The translations under genes were made by a program, and so were the position numbers. The notes under the pieces are model-generated. The model saw nothing but the letters and a program-made list of their open reading frames with translations, was not told the origin of the DNA and did not search any database. Positions 20,072 through 32,189 of a stretch of 64,000 nt of DNA are shown here, in pieces (position 1 is the stretch's first letter; every line of letters begins with the position of its first letter). The stretch comes from Flavobacteriaceae bacterium (GTDB taxonomy: Bacteria > Bacteroidota > Bacteroidia > Flavobacteriales > Flavobacteriaceae): contig JABISF010000036.1 in NCBI GenBank assembly GCA_018699935.1, positions 22,973-86,972 on the forward strand. Direction: 5' to 3'.

Positions 20072-20917
20072 ATGCAGGTATTCAAGACCCATAAAAAATT
20101 AAATGAGGCACTAAAAGGTTCGGGCATTTCGTTGGGAATGGTTCCTACCATGGGTGCCTTACATGAAGGGCACTTGGCATTAATCCGTCAAGCTTTGAAG
20201 GAAAATGATCGGGTGGTCGTGAGCATCTTTGTCAATCCAACGCAATTTAACGATGCCGAAGACCTTAAAAACTACCCGCGAAATCTTGACGATGATTTGG
20301 CGCAATTGGAGCCTTTAGGTGCCGCTCTCTATATATACACCCCCAAACCCCAAGACCTCTATGCTGAGGGGGTCGTTGCGCAGCCTCAACATTTGATGGG
20401 ACTGGATTTGGTCATGGAAGGTGCTTTTCGCCAACATCATTTTGACGGAGTAGCCACTGTTGTGGAGAAACTCTTGCGTTCTGTAAATCCCGATCGCGCT
20501 TATTTTGGTGAAAAAGATTTTCAACAACTCCAAATTATCCGCTGTTTGGTGGAACAACAAAAGATCCCGGTGCAAATCATCGGTTGCCCCATCGTGCGGG
20601 CTGCCGACGGATTGGCACTGAGCTCGCGCAATTTGCTGCTCAACCCTGAACAAAAAAGCGCAGCTCCTTTTCTTTATCAAATTTTACAAGACGTCCAGCA
20701 CCAATGGCCTCCTAAAAAGCTGTCCGATTTGACCAAATGGGTAGATCAACAGTTCAAAGAACAAGCCTTATTCTCTTTAGACTATTTTGTCATTGCCGAA
20801 GAGGAAAACTTACAATCCGCTCAAAGCCTTGAAAAAGGAAAAAAATACCGTTCGTTTATAGCCGCAAAATTAGGCGGGATTCGACTGATTGATAATATGG
20901 GATTACCAATAATATGA
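20072..20917 (+). CDS. panC: Pantothenate synthetase
   Basis: 281 aa; [43 protein letters not shown]. Confidence 0.98.
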   Translation: MQVFKTHKKLNEALKGSGISLGMVPTMGALHEGHLALIRQALKENDRVVVSIFVNPTQFNDAEDLKNYPRNLDDDLAQLEPLGAALYIYTPKPQDLYAEGVVAQPQHLMGLDLVMEGAFRQHHFDGVATVVEKLLRSVNPDRAYFGEKDFQQLQIIRCLVEQQKIPVQIIGCPIVRAADGLALSSRNLLLNPEQKSAAPFLYQILQDVQHQWPPKKLSDLTKWVDQQFKEQALFSLDYFVIAEEENLQSAQSLEKGKKYRSFIAAKLGGIRLIDNMGLPII

Positions 20918-20930
20918 ATACCTTTGTCGC

Positions 20931-21281
20931 ATGTTAATCGAAGTTTTAAAATCTAAAATCCACCGCGTTCGAGTAACCGGTGCGGATTTAAATTATATTG
21001 GCAGTATCACTTTGGACAAAAATCTTATTGATGCCGCACAATTGTTGGTGGGCGAGAAGGTGCAAGTAGTCAATATTAACAATGGCGAACGACTCGAAAC
21101 CTATGTCATTGAAGGCAAAGCAGGCAGTGGGGAAGTCACCCTAAACGGTCCGGCGGCTCGAAAAGTGCAAAAAGGAGACCTCATTATTATTATTGCCTAT
21201 GCGCACATGGATTTGGAAGAAGCTCGCCAGTTTAAACCCAGCATGATTTTCCCCAACGAAATCACTAATCTTTTAGACTGA
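20931..21281 (+). CDS. panD: Aspartate 1-decarboxylase
   Basis: 116 aa; [15 protein letters not shown] (GS processing site), [20 protein letters not shown]. Confidence 0.98.
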   Translation: MLIEVLKSKIHRVRVTGADLNYIGSITLDKNLIDAAQLLVGEKVQVVNINNGERLETYVIEGKAGSGEVTLNGPAARKVQKGDLIIIIAYAHMDLEEARQFKPSMIFPNEITNLLD

Positions 21282-21283
21282 TT

Positions 21284-22246
21284 TTGAAATTTCTGCGCGC
21301 TTCTTTAAAAATCATTCTCCCCTTGGGTATAGGGGTTTTATTTATTTTTTTAACCTTCAACACCACTACTCCCGAAGAACGGGAATTGATTTACGGCTAT
21401 ATCCGGAACGTGGATTTGCTGTTTGTTTTATTATCGCTTCTTTTTGGAATATTGAGTCATGTTTCCAGGGCCTATCGATGGAAATTTATGTTGGCCCACT
21501 TGGGCTATCGTCCTAAGTTTATCAACAGTGTTTTAGCCGTTTTGATTGCCTACATTGCTAATTTGGGCATTCCGCGTTCTGGAGAACTCCTGCGTGCCAC
21601 CACCCTGAGCACCTATGAAGACATTCCTTTTGAAAAAGGCTTTGGAACCATCATTGCTGAACGCTTGGTCGATCTTGTCATTTTATTACTTTTTATTCTC
21701 ATTGCCTTGGGTTTACAGTATGATTTAATTATGGGTGCGCTTGCTTTAGAAACAATTTCGTTGCCTAAAATCTTTCTTCTTGGAAGTGTTTTGATCTTAC
21801 TGTTCATCGGGCTTCGATTGCTCTTTAAGAAATCTCAAAAACCTTGGGTGCTTAAAATCAAATCAAAAGTACAAGGCTTGATTGAAGGCATACTTTCCAT
21901 AAAAAACATGCCTAAAAAAGGCGCCTTCATTGCCCATACCTTATTTATATGGATCATGTATCTGGCCATGTTCTATGTCATTAAGTGGACGGTTCCGGAA
22001 ACCGCTGTGTTGGGCTTGGGTGCCATCCTTCCGGCGTTTGTCATCGGTGGCTTGACCATTTCAGCCACCAATGGAGGCATTGGAATTTATCCTTTTTCAG
22101 TGGCGTTGATGTTGTCCGCTTTTGACATTTCCAACGAGTCGGGCTTGGCCTTTGGGTGGATTATGTGGACGTCGCAAACAGCGATGATTATTCTTTTTGG
22201 AGGGCTTGCTTTTTTTGTACTACCTTTAGTAAATCAAAAAAAATAA
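21284..22246 (+). CDS. Lysylphosphatidylglycerol synthase transmembrane-region-like membrane protein
   Basis: 320 aa polytopic; RAYRWKFMLAHLGY, NLGIPRSGELLRATTLSTYEDIPFEKGFGTIIAERLVDL. Confidence 0.85.
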   Translation: MKFLRASLKIILPLGIGVLFIFLTFNTTTPEERELIYGYIRNVDLLFVLLSLLFGILSHVSRAYRWKFMLAHLGYRPKFINSVLAVLIAYIANLGIPRSGELLRATTLSTYEDIPFEKGFGTIIAERLVDLVILLLFILIALGLQYDLIMGALALETISLPKIFLLGSVLILLFIGLRLLFKKSQKPWVLKIKSKVQGLIEGILSIKNMPKKGAFIAHTLFIWIMYLAMFYVIKWTVPETAVLGLGAILPAFVIGGLTISATNGGIGIYPFSVALMLSAFDISNESGLAFGWIMWTSQTAMIILFGGLAFFVLPLVNQKK

Positions 22247-22262
22247 TCGAGTTTCTTCTCTT

Positions 22263-23618
22263 ATGTCTAAAATAAAAAAAGGGTTTTTTTGTCAAAATTG
22301 CGGCACCCAACACCCCCAATGGCAAGGGCAATGCAAGGCTTGTAAGGAGTGGAATACGTTGGTGGAGGAAGTCATTGAAAAAACCCCTGCAAAAGCATGG
22401 GAGGAGCAAGCCACTGCCACGCTCAATCAACCTCTCCCCTTGGATGAAATTGCCGCACAACAATTGCCGAGAATCAATACTTTTGACGCTGAACTAAACC
22501 GTGTTTTGGGTGGAGGAATTGTCCCTGGATCGGTCATCTTATTGGGCGGTGAGCCCGGAATTGGAAAATCCACGCTTTTGCTACAGCTTTCCCTGCAGCT
22601 TCGAAAAAAAGTCCTTTATGTTTCTGGCGAAGAAAGTCAGCATCAAATCAAGTTGCGTGCCGATCGTATGGATCAGGAGTCCCATCAGTGTGTGGTTTTG
22701 AGTGAAACAGAAAGTCCTCGTATTTTTCAGCATTGTAAAAAGGTTCAGCCTCAATTGCTTATCATTGATTCCATTCAAACCCTTCACAGTCCGTTGATCG
22801 ACAGTAGTGCAGGCAGTGTCTCACAAATTCGCCATTGCGCTTCAGAATTTATTCAATTTGCAAAAGCTACCAATACCCCCGTCATTTTAGTCGGTCATAT
22901 CACTAAAGAAGGGCAAATTGCCGGGCCCAAAATTTTAGAGCACATGGTCGATACCGTGTTGCAATTTGAAGGGGATCGCAATCATTTATACCGCATCGTT
23001 CGGGCACAAAAAAACCGTTTTGGAGCCACCTCTGAAATTGGCATCTACGAAATGGTTGCCAAAGGATTGCGGGCAGTGAGCAACCCCAGTGAGGTATTGA
23101 TTTCCGAAAAAGAGGAAGCCTCAAGTGGTCATGCCATTGCCGCTACCATAGAGGGGATTCGCCCATTATTGGTAGAGATTCAAGCGCTGGTCAGTACGGC
23201 GGTCTATGGCACGCCTCAACGCAGCAGTACGGGTTTCAACAGCAAACGTTTAAATATGCTCTTGGCGGTGTTGGAAAAACGTGCTGGATTTGCTTTGGGT
23301 GCCAAAGATGTGTTCATCAATATTACGGGAGGAATCAGCCTTGAAGACCCCGCCATTGACTTGGCCGTAGTGGCGGCTTTACTTTCCAGCCATAACGACC
23401 TCCCCATTGGCCACCAGATTTGTTTTGCGGCTGAAATTGGTCTTTCGGGCGAAATTCGTCCCGTAGCCAAGGTGGAACAGCGTATACAAGAAGCTGCAAA
23501 ATTGGGTTTTGAGGATATTATTGTTTCCAAATTTTCTAAATTCACAACACCACCGAGCTCCATTCGTGTCCATTCTTTTTCAAAAATTGAATCAGTGATT
23601 GAATTTCTTTTCGGATAA
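22263..23618 (+). CDS. radA: DNA repair protein RadA
   Basis: 451 aa; N-terminal zinc finger CQNCGTQHPQWQGQCKAC, GGEPGIGKSTLLLQLS, KNRFG motif. Confidence 0.98.
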   Translation: MSKIKKGFFCQNCGTQHPQWQGQCKACKEWNTLVEEVIEKTPAKAWEEQATATLNQPLPLDEIAAQQLPRINTFDAELNRVLGGGIVPGSVILLGGEPGIGKSTLLLQLSLQLRKKVLYVSGEESQHQIKLRADRMDQESHQCVVLSETESPRIFQHCKKVQPQLLIIDSIQTLHSPLIDSSAGSVSQIRHCASEFIQFAKATNTPVILVGHITKEGQIAGPKILEHMVDTVLQFEGDRNHLYRIVRAQKNRFGATSEIGIYEMVAKGLRAVSNPSEVLISEKEEASSGHAIAATIEGIRPLLVEIQALVSTAVYGTPQRSSTGFNSKRLNMLLAVLEKRAGFALGAKDVFINITGGISLEDPAIDLAVVAALLSSHNDLPIGHQICFAAEIGLSGEIRPVAKVEQRIQEAAKLGFEDIIVSKFSKFTTPPSSIRVHSFSKIESVIEFLFG

Positions 23619-23637
23619 TTTTTTTTTCGAAAAATGA

Positions 23638-25008
<1,371 letters not shown>

Positions 25009-25010
25009 AG

Positions 25011-25742
25011 ATGTCCGTAATTCAAAATGTAATCGTTTTAGGCACCCTTAAATATGGAGATAGCAGCCTTATCGCTCATTGTTATTCCGCAGAGTATGGA
25101 CTTCAATCCTATATGCTAAAAGGGGTTTTGGGAAAACGAACCAAAACGGGACTTCAAAAATCCATGTTTCAACCCCTCAGTATACTCGAAATTGTTGCCA
25201 CCAAAGTAGCCTCCGACCGTTTGGGTTACATAAAAGAAGTACAAGTAGAATCACATTATCAGACCATTCCTTTTGATATGCGGAAAAAAGGAATGGTCTT
25301 TTTTTTATCTGAAACTTTACATCAAGTTTTACGAGAAGAAGAAGGTGCCCATCCGGAATTGTTTGCTTATTTAAAAAAAGCATTGATTTGGTTGGATCAA
25401 AATGATGCTATTGGGCTATTCACTGTTAAAATCATGCTTGATTTAACTCATTTCTTGGGACTTTCTCCCCGAATTAATAATCCTGATGACCCTTATTTTG
25501 ATCTGGAAAACGGATATTCAACCCCGCTTATCCCTTATGGAAAACATATCGGAGAAGCGTTAAATATCCACTGGAAAACTCTTTTAGGTACGGATTTTGA
25601 TGGAATCGCTAAAATTTATACCAGTCAAGCTGAAAAATCGATACTTTTGGATCACGCATTAGATTATTACAGTTTCCATTTACAACAGTTCAAAACACCA
25701 AAATCAAGAGTCATTTTAAATGAAGTGTTTAAACCCGTATAA
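25011..25742 (+). CDS. recO: DNA repair protein RecO
   Basis: 243 aa; N-terminal OB-fold-like VIVLGTLKYGDSSLIAHCYSAEYGLQSYMLKGV; position after gdhA. Confidence 0.9.
   Translation: MSVIQNVIVLGTLKYGDSSLIAHCYSAEYGLQSYMLKGVLGKRTKTGLQKSMFQPLSILEIVATKVASDRLGYIKEVQVESHYQTIPFDMRKKGMVFFLSETLHQVLREEEGAHPELFAYLKKALIWLDQNDAIGLFTVKIMLDLTHFLGLSPRINNPDDPYFDLENGYSTPLIPYGKHIGEALNIHWKTLLGTDFDGIAKIYTSQAEKSILLDHALDYYSFHLQQFKTPKSRVILNEVFKPV
25261..25306 (+). terminator. Terminator-like hairpin internal to recO
   Basis: AGACCATTCCTTTT-N11-AAAAGGAATGGTCT (14-bp perfect stem) followed directly by a T8 tract. Confidence 0.7.
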
Positions 25743-28206
25743 AATTATTTTCGTGTTTTTGATGGCTTGGGGAACCAGCTTGGGACAGTACATACAAGTG
25801 GTGGATGAAAACACAGGGTTTCCCCTACAAGAGGCTGCCGTTTATACTAAAAATCTTGAAAAAAGCCGACTAACGGATAGTGAAGGGAAGGTTCCTACAA
25901 CTTTTTTTCTGGTAAATGATGACCTGATTGTTCAACTTAACGGTTATGAAGAAAAAGCGTTTAAGTTAACACCAAATATTTTTGAAAATGGGATTCAGAT
26001 TACCTTGGCAGAAAGGGAAGAACGCTTGGAAGAGATCATCCTCTCAGTGGCAAGAAGAGTCTCTACCCGTAAGCAAATTGCGGAAAAAGTGGGCCTTTTG
26101 GAAAGCGCATCCATTGCATTTAGTAGCCCTTCCAATGGAGCCGACTTGGTGGGACTGATTCCGGGTGTTCGAATTCAAAAATCGCAAGGTGGCGGAGGCA
26201 GCCCTATTTTAAGGGGTTTTGAAGCCAACCGCCTGCTATTGGTGGTGGATGGGGTTCGGATGAACAATGCCATCTATCGCAGTGGGCATTTGCAAAATGC
26301 CATTACCGTAGATCCACACAATATTGACCGCTTGGAAGTCGTGTTCGGTTCTTCCTCCGTAGGTTATGGCTCCGATGCTTTGGGTGGGGTAATTCATTAT
26401 TATACACGAACCCCCAGAATTAATAGCGATAAAAAAATAGTAACTCGAGTAAACAGTGATTTTGAATCGGCTTCCCTAACAAGTATCAACAACATCTCTA
26501 CAGAATTGAGTTTTAAGAACTGGGCCAGTCTCACCAGCATCAGTGCCTCCCATTATGGAGATATAAGAATGGGTAAAAACCGAACCCATGGATATACAGA
26601 ATGGGGTCTTAACCCTTTTTATTCGGACAATACAAATACTTACTACAATCCTGAACCCATGATTAATGACAAGCCGTGGATTCAAAAAAATACGGGCTAC
26701 GAGCAATTGGATCTTTTTCAAAAATTCGTTGTTCAATTGCCGCAACAACAGCAACTTTTACTTAATTTTCAATATTCCAACTCCTCCAATATTTCTCGCT
26801 ATGACAAATTGGTCGAACTAAAAAACAACCGGCTCCGTTATGCAGAATGGTATTACGGTCCTCAAAAAAGAATCTTTTTTTCCCCCCAATGGAAGTTTTA
26901 TCCCGAGAAAAAATACATGAAAAAGGGAAGCTTAATTTTTGCCTTCCAAGATGTGTATGAATCCCGAATTGATAGAGCCTTTAAAGAATTGACGCGCAAC
27001 CATCAGCGAGAAAATGTTAAGGTTTATAGTTTAAATGCAGATTTTGAATTTGAAATGCCTGAAAATCATTCTTTTATATATGGAACCGAGGCAACTTACA
27101 ACAGGATTCGATCGTATGCCTTTAAAAGTGATCTAATTACCAGTGGCAATAATATTATAGGCTTGACGCCCAGTTTGAGTATCCCTACGCGTTATCCCAG
27201 CAGGGGGAGTTCCTATGCCAGTAGTGCCGTTTATTTCAACTGGGTTTGGGATATCAATCCCAAAATCACCCTGAATGCAGGAACGCGTTTTACGCTGACC
27301 CAACTTGAAGCACGATGGAAAGAAACCGCCAATATTAATGCCCTCATTTCGGAAGTTAATTTTAATGCAAAAGCACTAACGGGCACTGTGGCAATGACCT
27401 ATCGTCCCAACGAAAAATTCCAATGGAACGTCATTCTTTCCGACGGTTTTCGCAATCCAAATATAGATGATGTTGGAAAGATTAGGGAAAGCAAAGGGCA
27501 ATTGGTTGTGCCCAATCCCAACCTTTTCCCCGAATACGCCTATAATTTTGAACTTGGGCTCACCAAATATTTTAAAAACTCTGAAAATTATATCGCCCTA
27601 CGGTCTTTTTCCACGCTCGTTTCCAGACATATCGGGCGTAATGAATACCAAATTTTTGCAGACATCACCACAGAGGATCTTTTTACCATTTTGTATAATG
27701 GAGAAGAAGTAAACACCTACGCCAATGACAATTTGGGGAATCGTTATCTGTTTGGAGGTTCTGTGGATAGTAATTTTGTTTTGGCACGCCATTTGAATTT
27801 TATAGGTAGTCTTACCATGATTAATGCAGCTAAGGAACCACTTTATGGTCCGCTACCTTCTATTTCACCCACTTTGGGAGCACTCATGTTACAATACGAC
27901 AATGCGCCATGGAAAGTTCAATTAGATCTACAATTTAGTGGATCAAAAAATCCCAAGGATTATAGTCTAGGAGGAGAGGACGGTTTGGAAGAAACGCCCA
28001 TTTTATCCTCTGATGGAAATTCAATCCTCTATGCTGGCAGCCCTGCATGGAACATCCTTTCTTTACAATCGCAATATGTTTTTAGTGATCAAATCCGACT
28101 GAGTTTTGCTATCGACAACCTACTGGACAAGCACTATCGAACATTTGCCTCCGGTATTTCTTCTCCGGGGAGAAATTTTAAAATCGGTTTACAGGTGGGG
28201 TTCTAA
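25720..28206 (+). CDS. TonB-dependent receptor
   Basis: 828 aa; signal peptide, GADLVGLIPGVRIQKSQGGGGSPILRGFEANRLLLVVDGVRMNNAIYRSGHLQN plug; overlaps recO by 23 bp. Confidence 0.93.
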   Translation: MKCLNPYKIIFVFLMAWGTSLGQYIQVVDENTGFPLQEAAVYTKNLEKSRLTDSEGKVPTTFFLVNDDLIVQLNGYEEKAFKLTPNIFENGIQITLAEREERLEEIILSVARRVSTRKQIAEKVGLLESASIAFSSPSNGADLVGLIPGVRIQKSQGGGGSPILRGFEANRLLLVVDGVRMNNAIYRSGHLQNAITVDPHNIDRLEVVFGSSSVGYGSDALGGVIHYYTRTPRINSDKKIVTRVNSDFESASLTSINNISTELSFKNWASLTSISASHYGDIRMGKNRTHGYTEWGLNPFYSDNTNTYYNPEPMINDKPWIQKNTGYEQLDLFQKFVVQLPQQQQLLLNFQYSNSSNISRYDKLVELKNNRLRYAEWYYGPQKRIFFSPQWKFYPEKKYMKKGSLIFAFQDVYESRIDRAFKELTRNHQRENVKVYSLNADFEFEMPENHSFIYGTEATYNRIRSYAFKSDLITSGNNIIGLTPSLSIPTRYPSRGSSYASSAVYFNWVWDINPKITLNAGTRFTLTQLEARWKETANINALISEVNFNAKALTGTVAMTYRPNEKFQWNVILSDGFRNPNIDDVGKIRESKGQLVVPNPNLFPEYAYNFELGLTKYFKNSENYIALRSFSTLVSRHIGRNEYQIFADITTEDLFTILYNGEEVNTYANDNLGNRYLFGGSVDSNFVLARHLNFIGSLTMINAAKEPLYGPLPSISPTLGALMLQYDNAPWKVQLDLQFSGSKNPKDYSLGGEDGLEETPILSSDGNSILYAGSPAWNILSLQSQYVFSDQIRLSFAIDNLLDKHYRTFASGISSPGRNFKIGLQVGF

Positions 28207-28252
28207 ACTTTAAAAATCCATTTCAAAAAGCATCTCCATCATTTTTGCTCTT

Positions 28253-28271
28253 CCATTTTCCTTGAAAATGG
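28253..28271. repeat. Perfect inverted repeat CCATTTTC-CTT-GAAAATGG next to the ileS promoter box
   Basis: 8-bp arms; lies immediately upstream of TACTTTCG (28273-28280). Confidence 0.6.
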
Positions 28272-28413
28272 TTACTTTCGCACATTAAAGTTGACAACAC
28301 CTATTTTACCTATAAAAACAACTATTAAAATTTTAAATTTGAGCGCAAACTAATTTCGATAAGTTTTCGACATTAAATAACTTGTTTTCAGGTAAATACA
28401 TAAATTTAAACCT

Positions 28414-31400
28414 GTGAAATTTAAAGAATACAAAAGGCTATCACTTCCTGAAATTGCTGCTGAGGTACAAAAAACTTGGGAGCACAATAAAACCTTTGAA
28501 AAAAGCATGGCTTTTCGGGAAGGAAAACCCTCTTTTGTTTTTTATGAAGGGCCCCCTTCTGCCAACGGAATGCCCGGTATTCACCACGTTATGGCAAGAG
28601 CGATCAAAGATATTTTTTGTCGCTACAAAACCCAAAAAGGATTTCAAGTCAAACGCAAAGCCGGCTGGGATACGCATGGTTTGCCCGTAGAACTGGGTGT
28701 TGAAAAAGAATTAAACATCACCAAAAACGACATTGGCGAAAGCATCACTATAAAAGACTATAACGAAGCCTGTAAAAATGCTGTGATGCGATATACCGAT
28801 GTATGGAATGAACTAACACAGCGTATTGGCTATTGGGTAGATATGGAGGACCCTTATGTGACCTATACGCCGAAATATATTGAATCTGTATGGTGGTTGC
28901 TCAAACAAATTTTTGATAAAGGGCTTTTGTATAAGGGCTATACCATACAACCCTATTCACCCATGGCAGGAACGGGTTTAAGTTCACATGAATTAAATCA
29001 GCCGGGCACCTATCAAGACACCACCGACACCACTGTTACCGCCCAGTTTAAAACCCTTAAGGAATCGCTCCCAACTGCCTTGCAAGACCCGCTCCCCCTC
29101 TATATTTTGGCATGGACAACCACGCCTTGGACGTTGCCTTCCAATACCGCTTTAACCGTGGGTAAATCGATTGATTATGTGGTGATCCGCACTTTTAATC
29201 AATACACCCATCAACCCATTCGAGTGCTGCTCGCCAAAGATTTGGTGCAAAAACAATTTGGGAAAACCTATATTGCCTCCGAAGATTTAGACGCCTATCA
29301 GGCGGGAGATAAAAAAATTCCTTACCGCATCGAACAGCAACTCAAAGGCGCTGCACTGTTGGAGATCCGATACGAACCCATTTGGAAGGAAGCACCGCTC
29401 CCTTTGGAACATCCCGAAAACGCTTTTCGGGTGATTGCCGGAGATTTTGTTACCACTGAAGACGGAACGGGAATCGTACACACTGCGCCCACTTTTGGCG
29501 CAGACGATGCCCGAGTGGCCAAAACCGCAGTTCCTGAAGTCCCGCCCTTGTTGGTTTTGGATGAGCTTGGCAACCGGGTTCCTTTGGTTGATCTGCAAGG
29601 ACGTTTGAGAAAAGAAGTGGGCCGTTTGGGAGGAAAATACGTCAAAAACGACTATTATCCAGAAGGCACTGCACCCGATCGTTCTGTAGATGTCGAAATT
29701 GCCATCCAGCTGAAAGAAGAAAACCGCGCCTTTAAGGTGGAAAAATATGTGCATTCCTATCCCAATTGCTGGCGTACGGATAAGCCTATTCTGTATTATC
29801 CCTTAGATTCTTGGTTTATTAAGGTGACTGATGTTCGCGATCGCATGTCCGAACTTAACAACTCCATCAATTGGAAACCCAAGTCAACCGGTGAAGGGCG
29901 TTTTGGAAATTGGCTTTCCAATGCCAACGATTGGAATCTATCACGCTCCCGATTTTGGGGAATCCCACTTCCCATTTGGCGAACCGAAGACGGTCAGGAA
30001 ACAAAAATCATAGGTTCTATGGCAGCATTGATGGAAGCCATTGAAACTTCCGTCACAAAAGGATTTATGAAGTCAAATCCTTTTCAAGATTTTAAAGTAG
30101 GCGATTGGTCTGACTCCAATTACAACCAAATTGACCTCCATAAAAATATTGTAGATGCCATTGTCCTATGCAGCGACAAGGGGCTTCCGATGAGCCGTGA
30201 AACGGATTTGATTGACGTTTGGTTTGATTCCGGAGCCATGCCCTATGCCCAATGGCACTATCCATTTGAAAACAAAGAAAAAATCGATCAAGGAGAAACC
30301 TTCCCCGCCGATTATATCGCCGAAGGAGTGGATCAAACCCGAGGATGGTTTTATACTTTACACGCCATTGGAACGCTGGTGTTTGATAGCGTTGCGTATA
30401 AAAATGTGGTTTCCAATGGTTTGGTCTTAGACAAAAACGGGCAAAAAATGTCCAAACGTTTGGGGAATGCCGTTGACCCATTCACCACCTTGGATCAGTA
30501 CGGTCCGGATGCCACACGTTGGTATATGATTTCCAATGCCAATCCTTGGGACAACTTGAAATTTGATAGTGAAGGAATCGCCGAGGTACAGCGCAAGTTT
30601 TTTGGTACTTGGTACAATACCTATTCTTTTTTTAGTCTATACGCCAATATCGATGGATTTGTCAATCAAGAAGCACCCATACCTATGGCGGAACGTCAGG
30701 AGTTGGATCGATGGATACTTTCGGAATTAAACAGTTTAATTTTATCAGTTGATCAAGCTTTCGAGGACTATGAGCCCACCAAAGCGGCACGAAACATAGC
30801 CGATTTTGTGCAAGAAAAATTGAGCAACTGGTATGTTCGCCTGTGTAGAAGACGCTTTTGGAAAGGCTCTTATGAAAAAGATAAAATTGCAGCTTATCAA
30901 ACGCTGTACGAATGTCTTTTGACCCTCACCCAATTGGCAGCACCCATTGCACCTTTCTATGCAGATCGGATGTATGTTGATTTAACCGCCATGGATGCAC
31001 ATGCTCCAGATTCGGTGCATTTGACGGACTTCCCCGTGTACCAACCGGAGTTGATCGATCAAGAATTACAGCATCAAATCAATACGGCTCGCACCCTTAC
31101 ATCTTTGGCCCTTTCGCTGCGCAAAAAAGAGCAAATAAAAGTACGGCAGCCACTGCAAAAGTTGATAATCCCCGTAAAAAATGAAATCGAAAAACAACGG
31201 GTTGCCAAAATCCAAGATCAATTGCTTTCGGAAGTCAACGTAAAAAGTATTGAATTGTTGGACGATGCCAGTACTTTGTTGGTGAAGGAAATCAAACCCA
31301 ATTTTAAAAATTTAGGACCCAAATACGGAAAGGATGTTAAGGCCGTAGTCCAATGTATTCAAGCGCTGACAGCAACACAGATAGCCACTTTGGAAGAAAA

Positions 31401-31806
31401 TAAATCCTTGGAAGTGGTAATCAATGAAAAAAATATTAATTTAGGAGCCGATGATGTAGAGGTCTTTTTTAAAGATATTGAAGGTTGGCAAGTCGCCCAA
31501 GGAGGAGGAATGACCGTAGCTTTGGACATTTCCCTTACCCCCCAACTCAAAGAAGAAGGATTGGCGCGCGAATTGGTCAACCGTATTCAGAACTTTAGAA
31601 AGGATCAAGGACTCGAAGTAACTGATAAAATTGAGATTCATTTGCAGTATGATGCGGTGCTATTTCCTGCAGTAAATGCCAATAAATCGTATATTTTATC
31701 CGAAACATTGGCGCAAGACATTCACTTTGAGGAGCAACTCTCCGAAGGGAATGAAACTGCATTTGACAATATTAATACCGTGATTCAAATCAAAAAAATA
31801 GGATGA
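28414..31806 (+). CDS. ileS: Isoleucyl-tRNA synthetase
   Basis: 1130 aa; GPPSANGMPGIHH (HIGH region), KMSKRLGN (KMSKS), WDTHGLPVE. Confidence 0.98.
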   Translation: MKFKEYKRLSLPEIAAEVQKTWEHNKTFEKSMAFREGKPSFVFYEGPPSANGMPGIHHVMARAIKDIFCRYKTQKGFQVKRKAGWDTHGLPVELGVEKELNITKNDIGESITIKDYNEACKNAVMRYTDVWNELTQRIGYWVDMEDPYVTYTPKYIESVWWLLKQIFDKGLLYKGYTIQPYSPMAGTGLSSHELNQPGTYQDTTDTTVTAQFKTLKESLPTALQDPLPLYILAWTTTPWTLPSNTALTVGKSIDYVVIRTFNQYTHQPIRVLLAKDLVQKQFGKTYIASEDLDAYQAGDKKIPYRIEQQLKGAALLEIRYEPIWKEAPLPLEHPENAFRVIAGDFVTTEDGTGIVHTAPTFGADDARVAKTAVPEVPPLLVLDELGNRVPLVDLQGRLRKEVGRLGGKYVKNDYYPEGTAPDRSVDVEIAIQLKEENRAFKVEKYVHSYPNCWRTDKPILYYPLDSWFIKVTDVRDRMSELNNSINWKPKSTGEGRFGNWLSNANDWNLSRSRFWGIPLPIWRTEDGQETKIIGSMAALMEAIETSVTKGFMKSNPFQDFKVGDWSDSNYNQIDLHKNIVDAIVLCSDKGLPMSRETDLIDVWFDSGAMPYAQWHYPFENKEKIDQGETFPADYIAEGVDQTRGWFYTLHAIGTLVFDSVAYKNVVSNGLVLDKNGQKMSKRLGNAVDPFTTLDQYGPDATRWYMISNANPWDNLKFDSEGIAEVQRKFFGTWYNTYSFFSLYANIDGFVNQEAPIPMAERQELDRWILSELNSLILSVDQAFEDYEPTKAARNIADFVQEKLSNWYVRLCRRRFWKGSYEKDKIAAYQTLYECLLTLTQLAAPIAPFYADRMYVDLTAMDAHAPDSVHLTDFPVYQPELIDQELQHQINTARTLTSLALSLRKKEQIKVRQPLQKLIIPVKNEIEKQRVAKIQDQLLSEVNVKSIELLDDASTLLVKEIKPNFKNLGPKYGKDVKAVVQCIQALTATQIATLEENKSLEVVINEKNINLGADDVEVFFKDIEGWQVAQGGGMTVALDISLTPQLKEEGLARELVNRIQNFRKDQGLEVTDKIEIHLQYDAVLFPAVNANKSYILSETLAQDIHFEEQLSEGNETAFDNINTVIQIKKIG

Positions 31807-32189
31807 TGAATACAGAAACAAAAACACGTTATTCAGATGCGGAATTGGAAGAATTCCGAGTTTTGATCAAAGAAAAAATTGAAAAAGCCAAAGCTGATTT
31901 AGAGCTCTTAAGAAGCGCCTACATGAACGATGGGAACAACGGAACGGAAGATACCGCCCCAACGTTTAAGGCCTTTGAAGAAGGTTCAGAAACCATGTCT
32001 AAAGAAGCCAACACCCAATTGGCCTTGCGACAAGAAAAGTTTATCCGCGACCTTAAAAATGCTTTGGGACGAATTAAAAACAATACCTATGGCGTTTGTC
32101 GAGTCACCGGAAAACTAATCAATAAAAAAAGGCTTTTTCTTGTTCCTCATGCCACCTTGAGCATCGAAGCCAAAAACATGCAGAAATAA
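31803..32189 (+). CDS. TraR/DksA-family transcriptional regulator
   Basis: 128 aa; coiled-coil N-terminus and a degenerate zinc finger YGVCRVTGKLINKKRLFLVPHAT; start overlaps ileS stop. Confidence 0.88.
   Translation: MMNTETKTRYSDAELEEFRVLIKEKIEKAKADLELLRSAYMNDGNNGTEDTAPTFKAFEEGSETMSKEANTQLALRQEKFIRDLKNALGRIKNNTYGVCRVTGKLINKKRLFLVPHATLSIEAKNMQK

Noticed and set aside
25720-25742. recO/TonB receptor overlap as evidence of frameshift fusion
   Set aside because: A 23-bp overlap of complete genes is ordinary operon packing; both have normal termini.
29287-29754. 155-aa minus ORF inside ileS
   Set aside because: Wholly antisense to a well-supported IleS coding frame; no family features.
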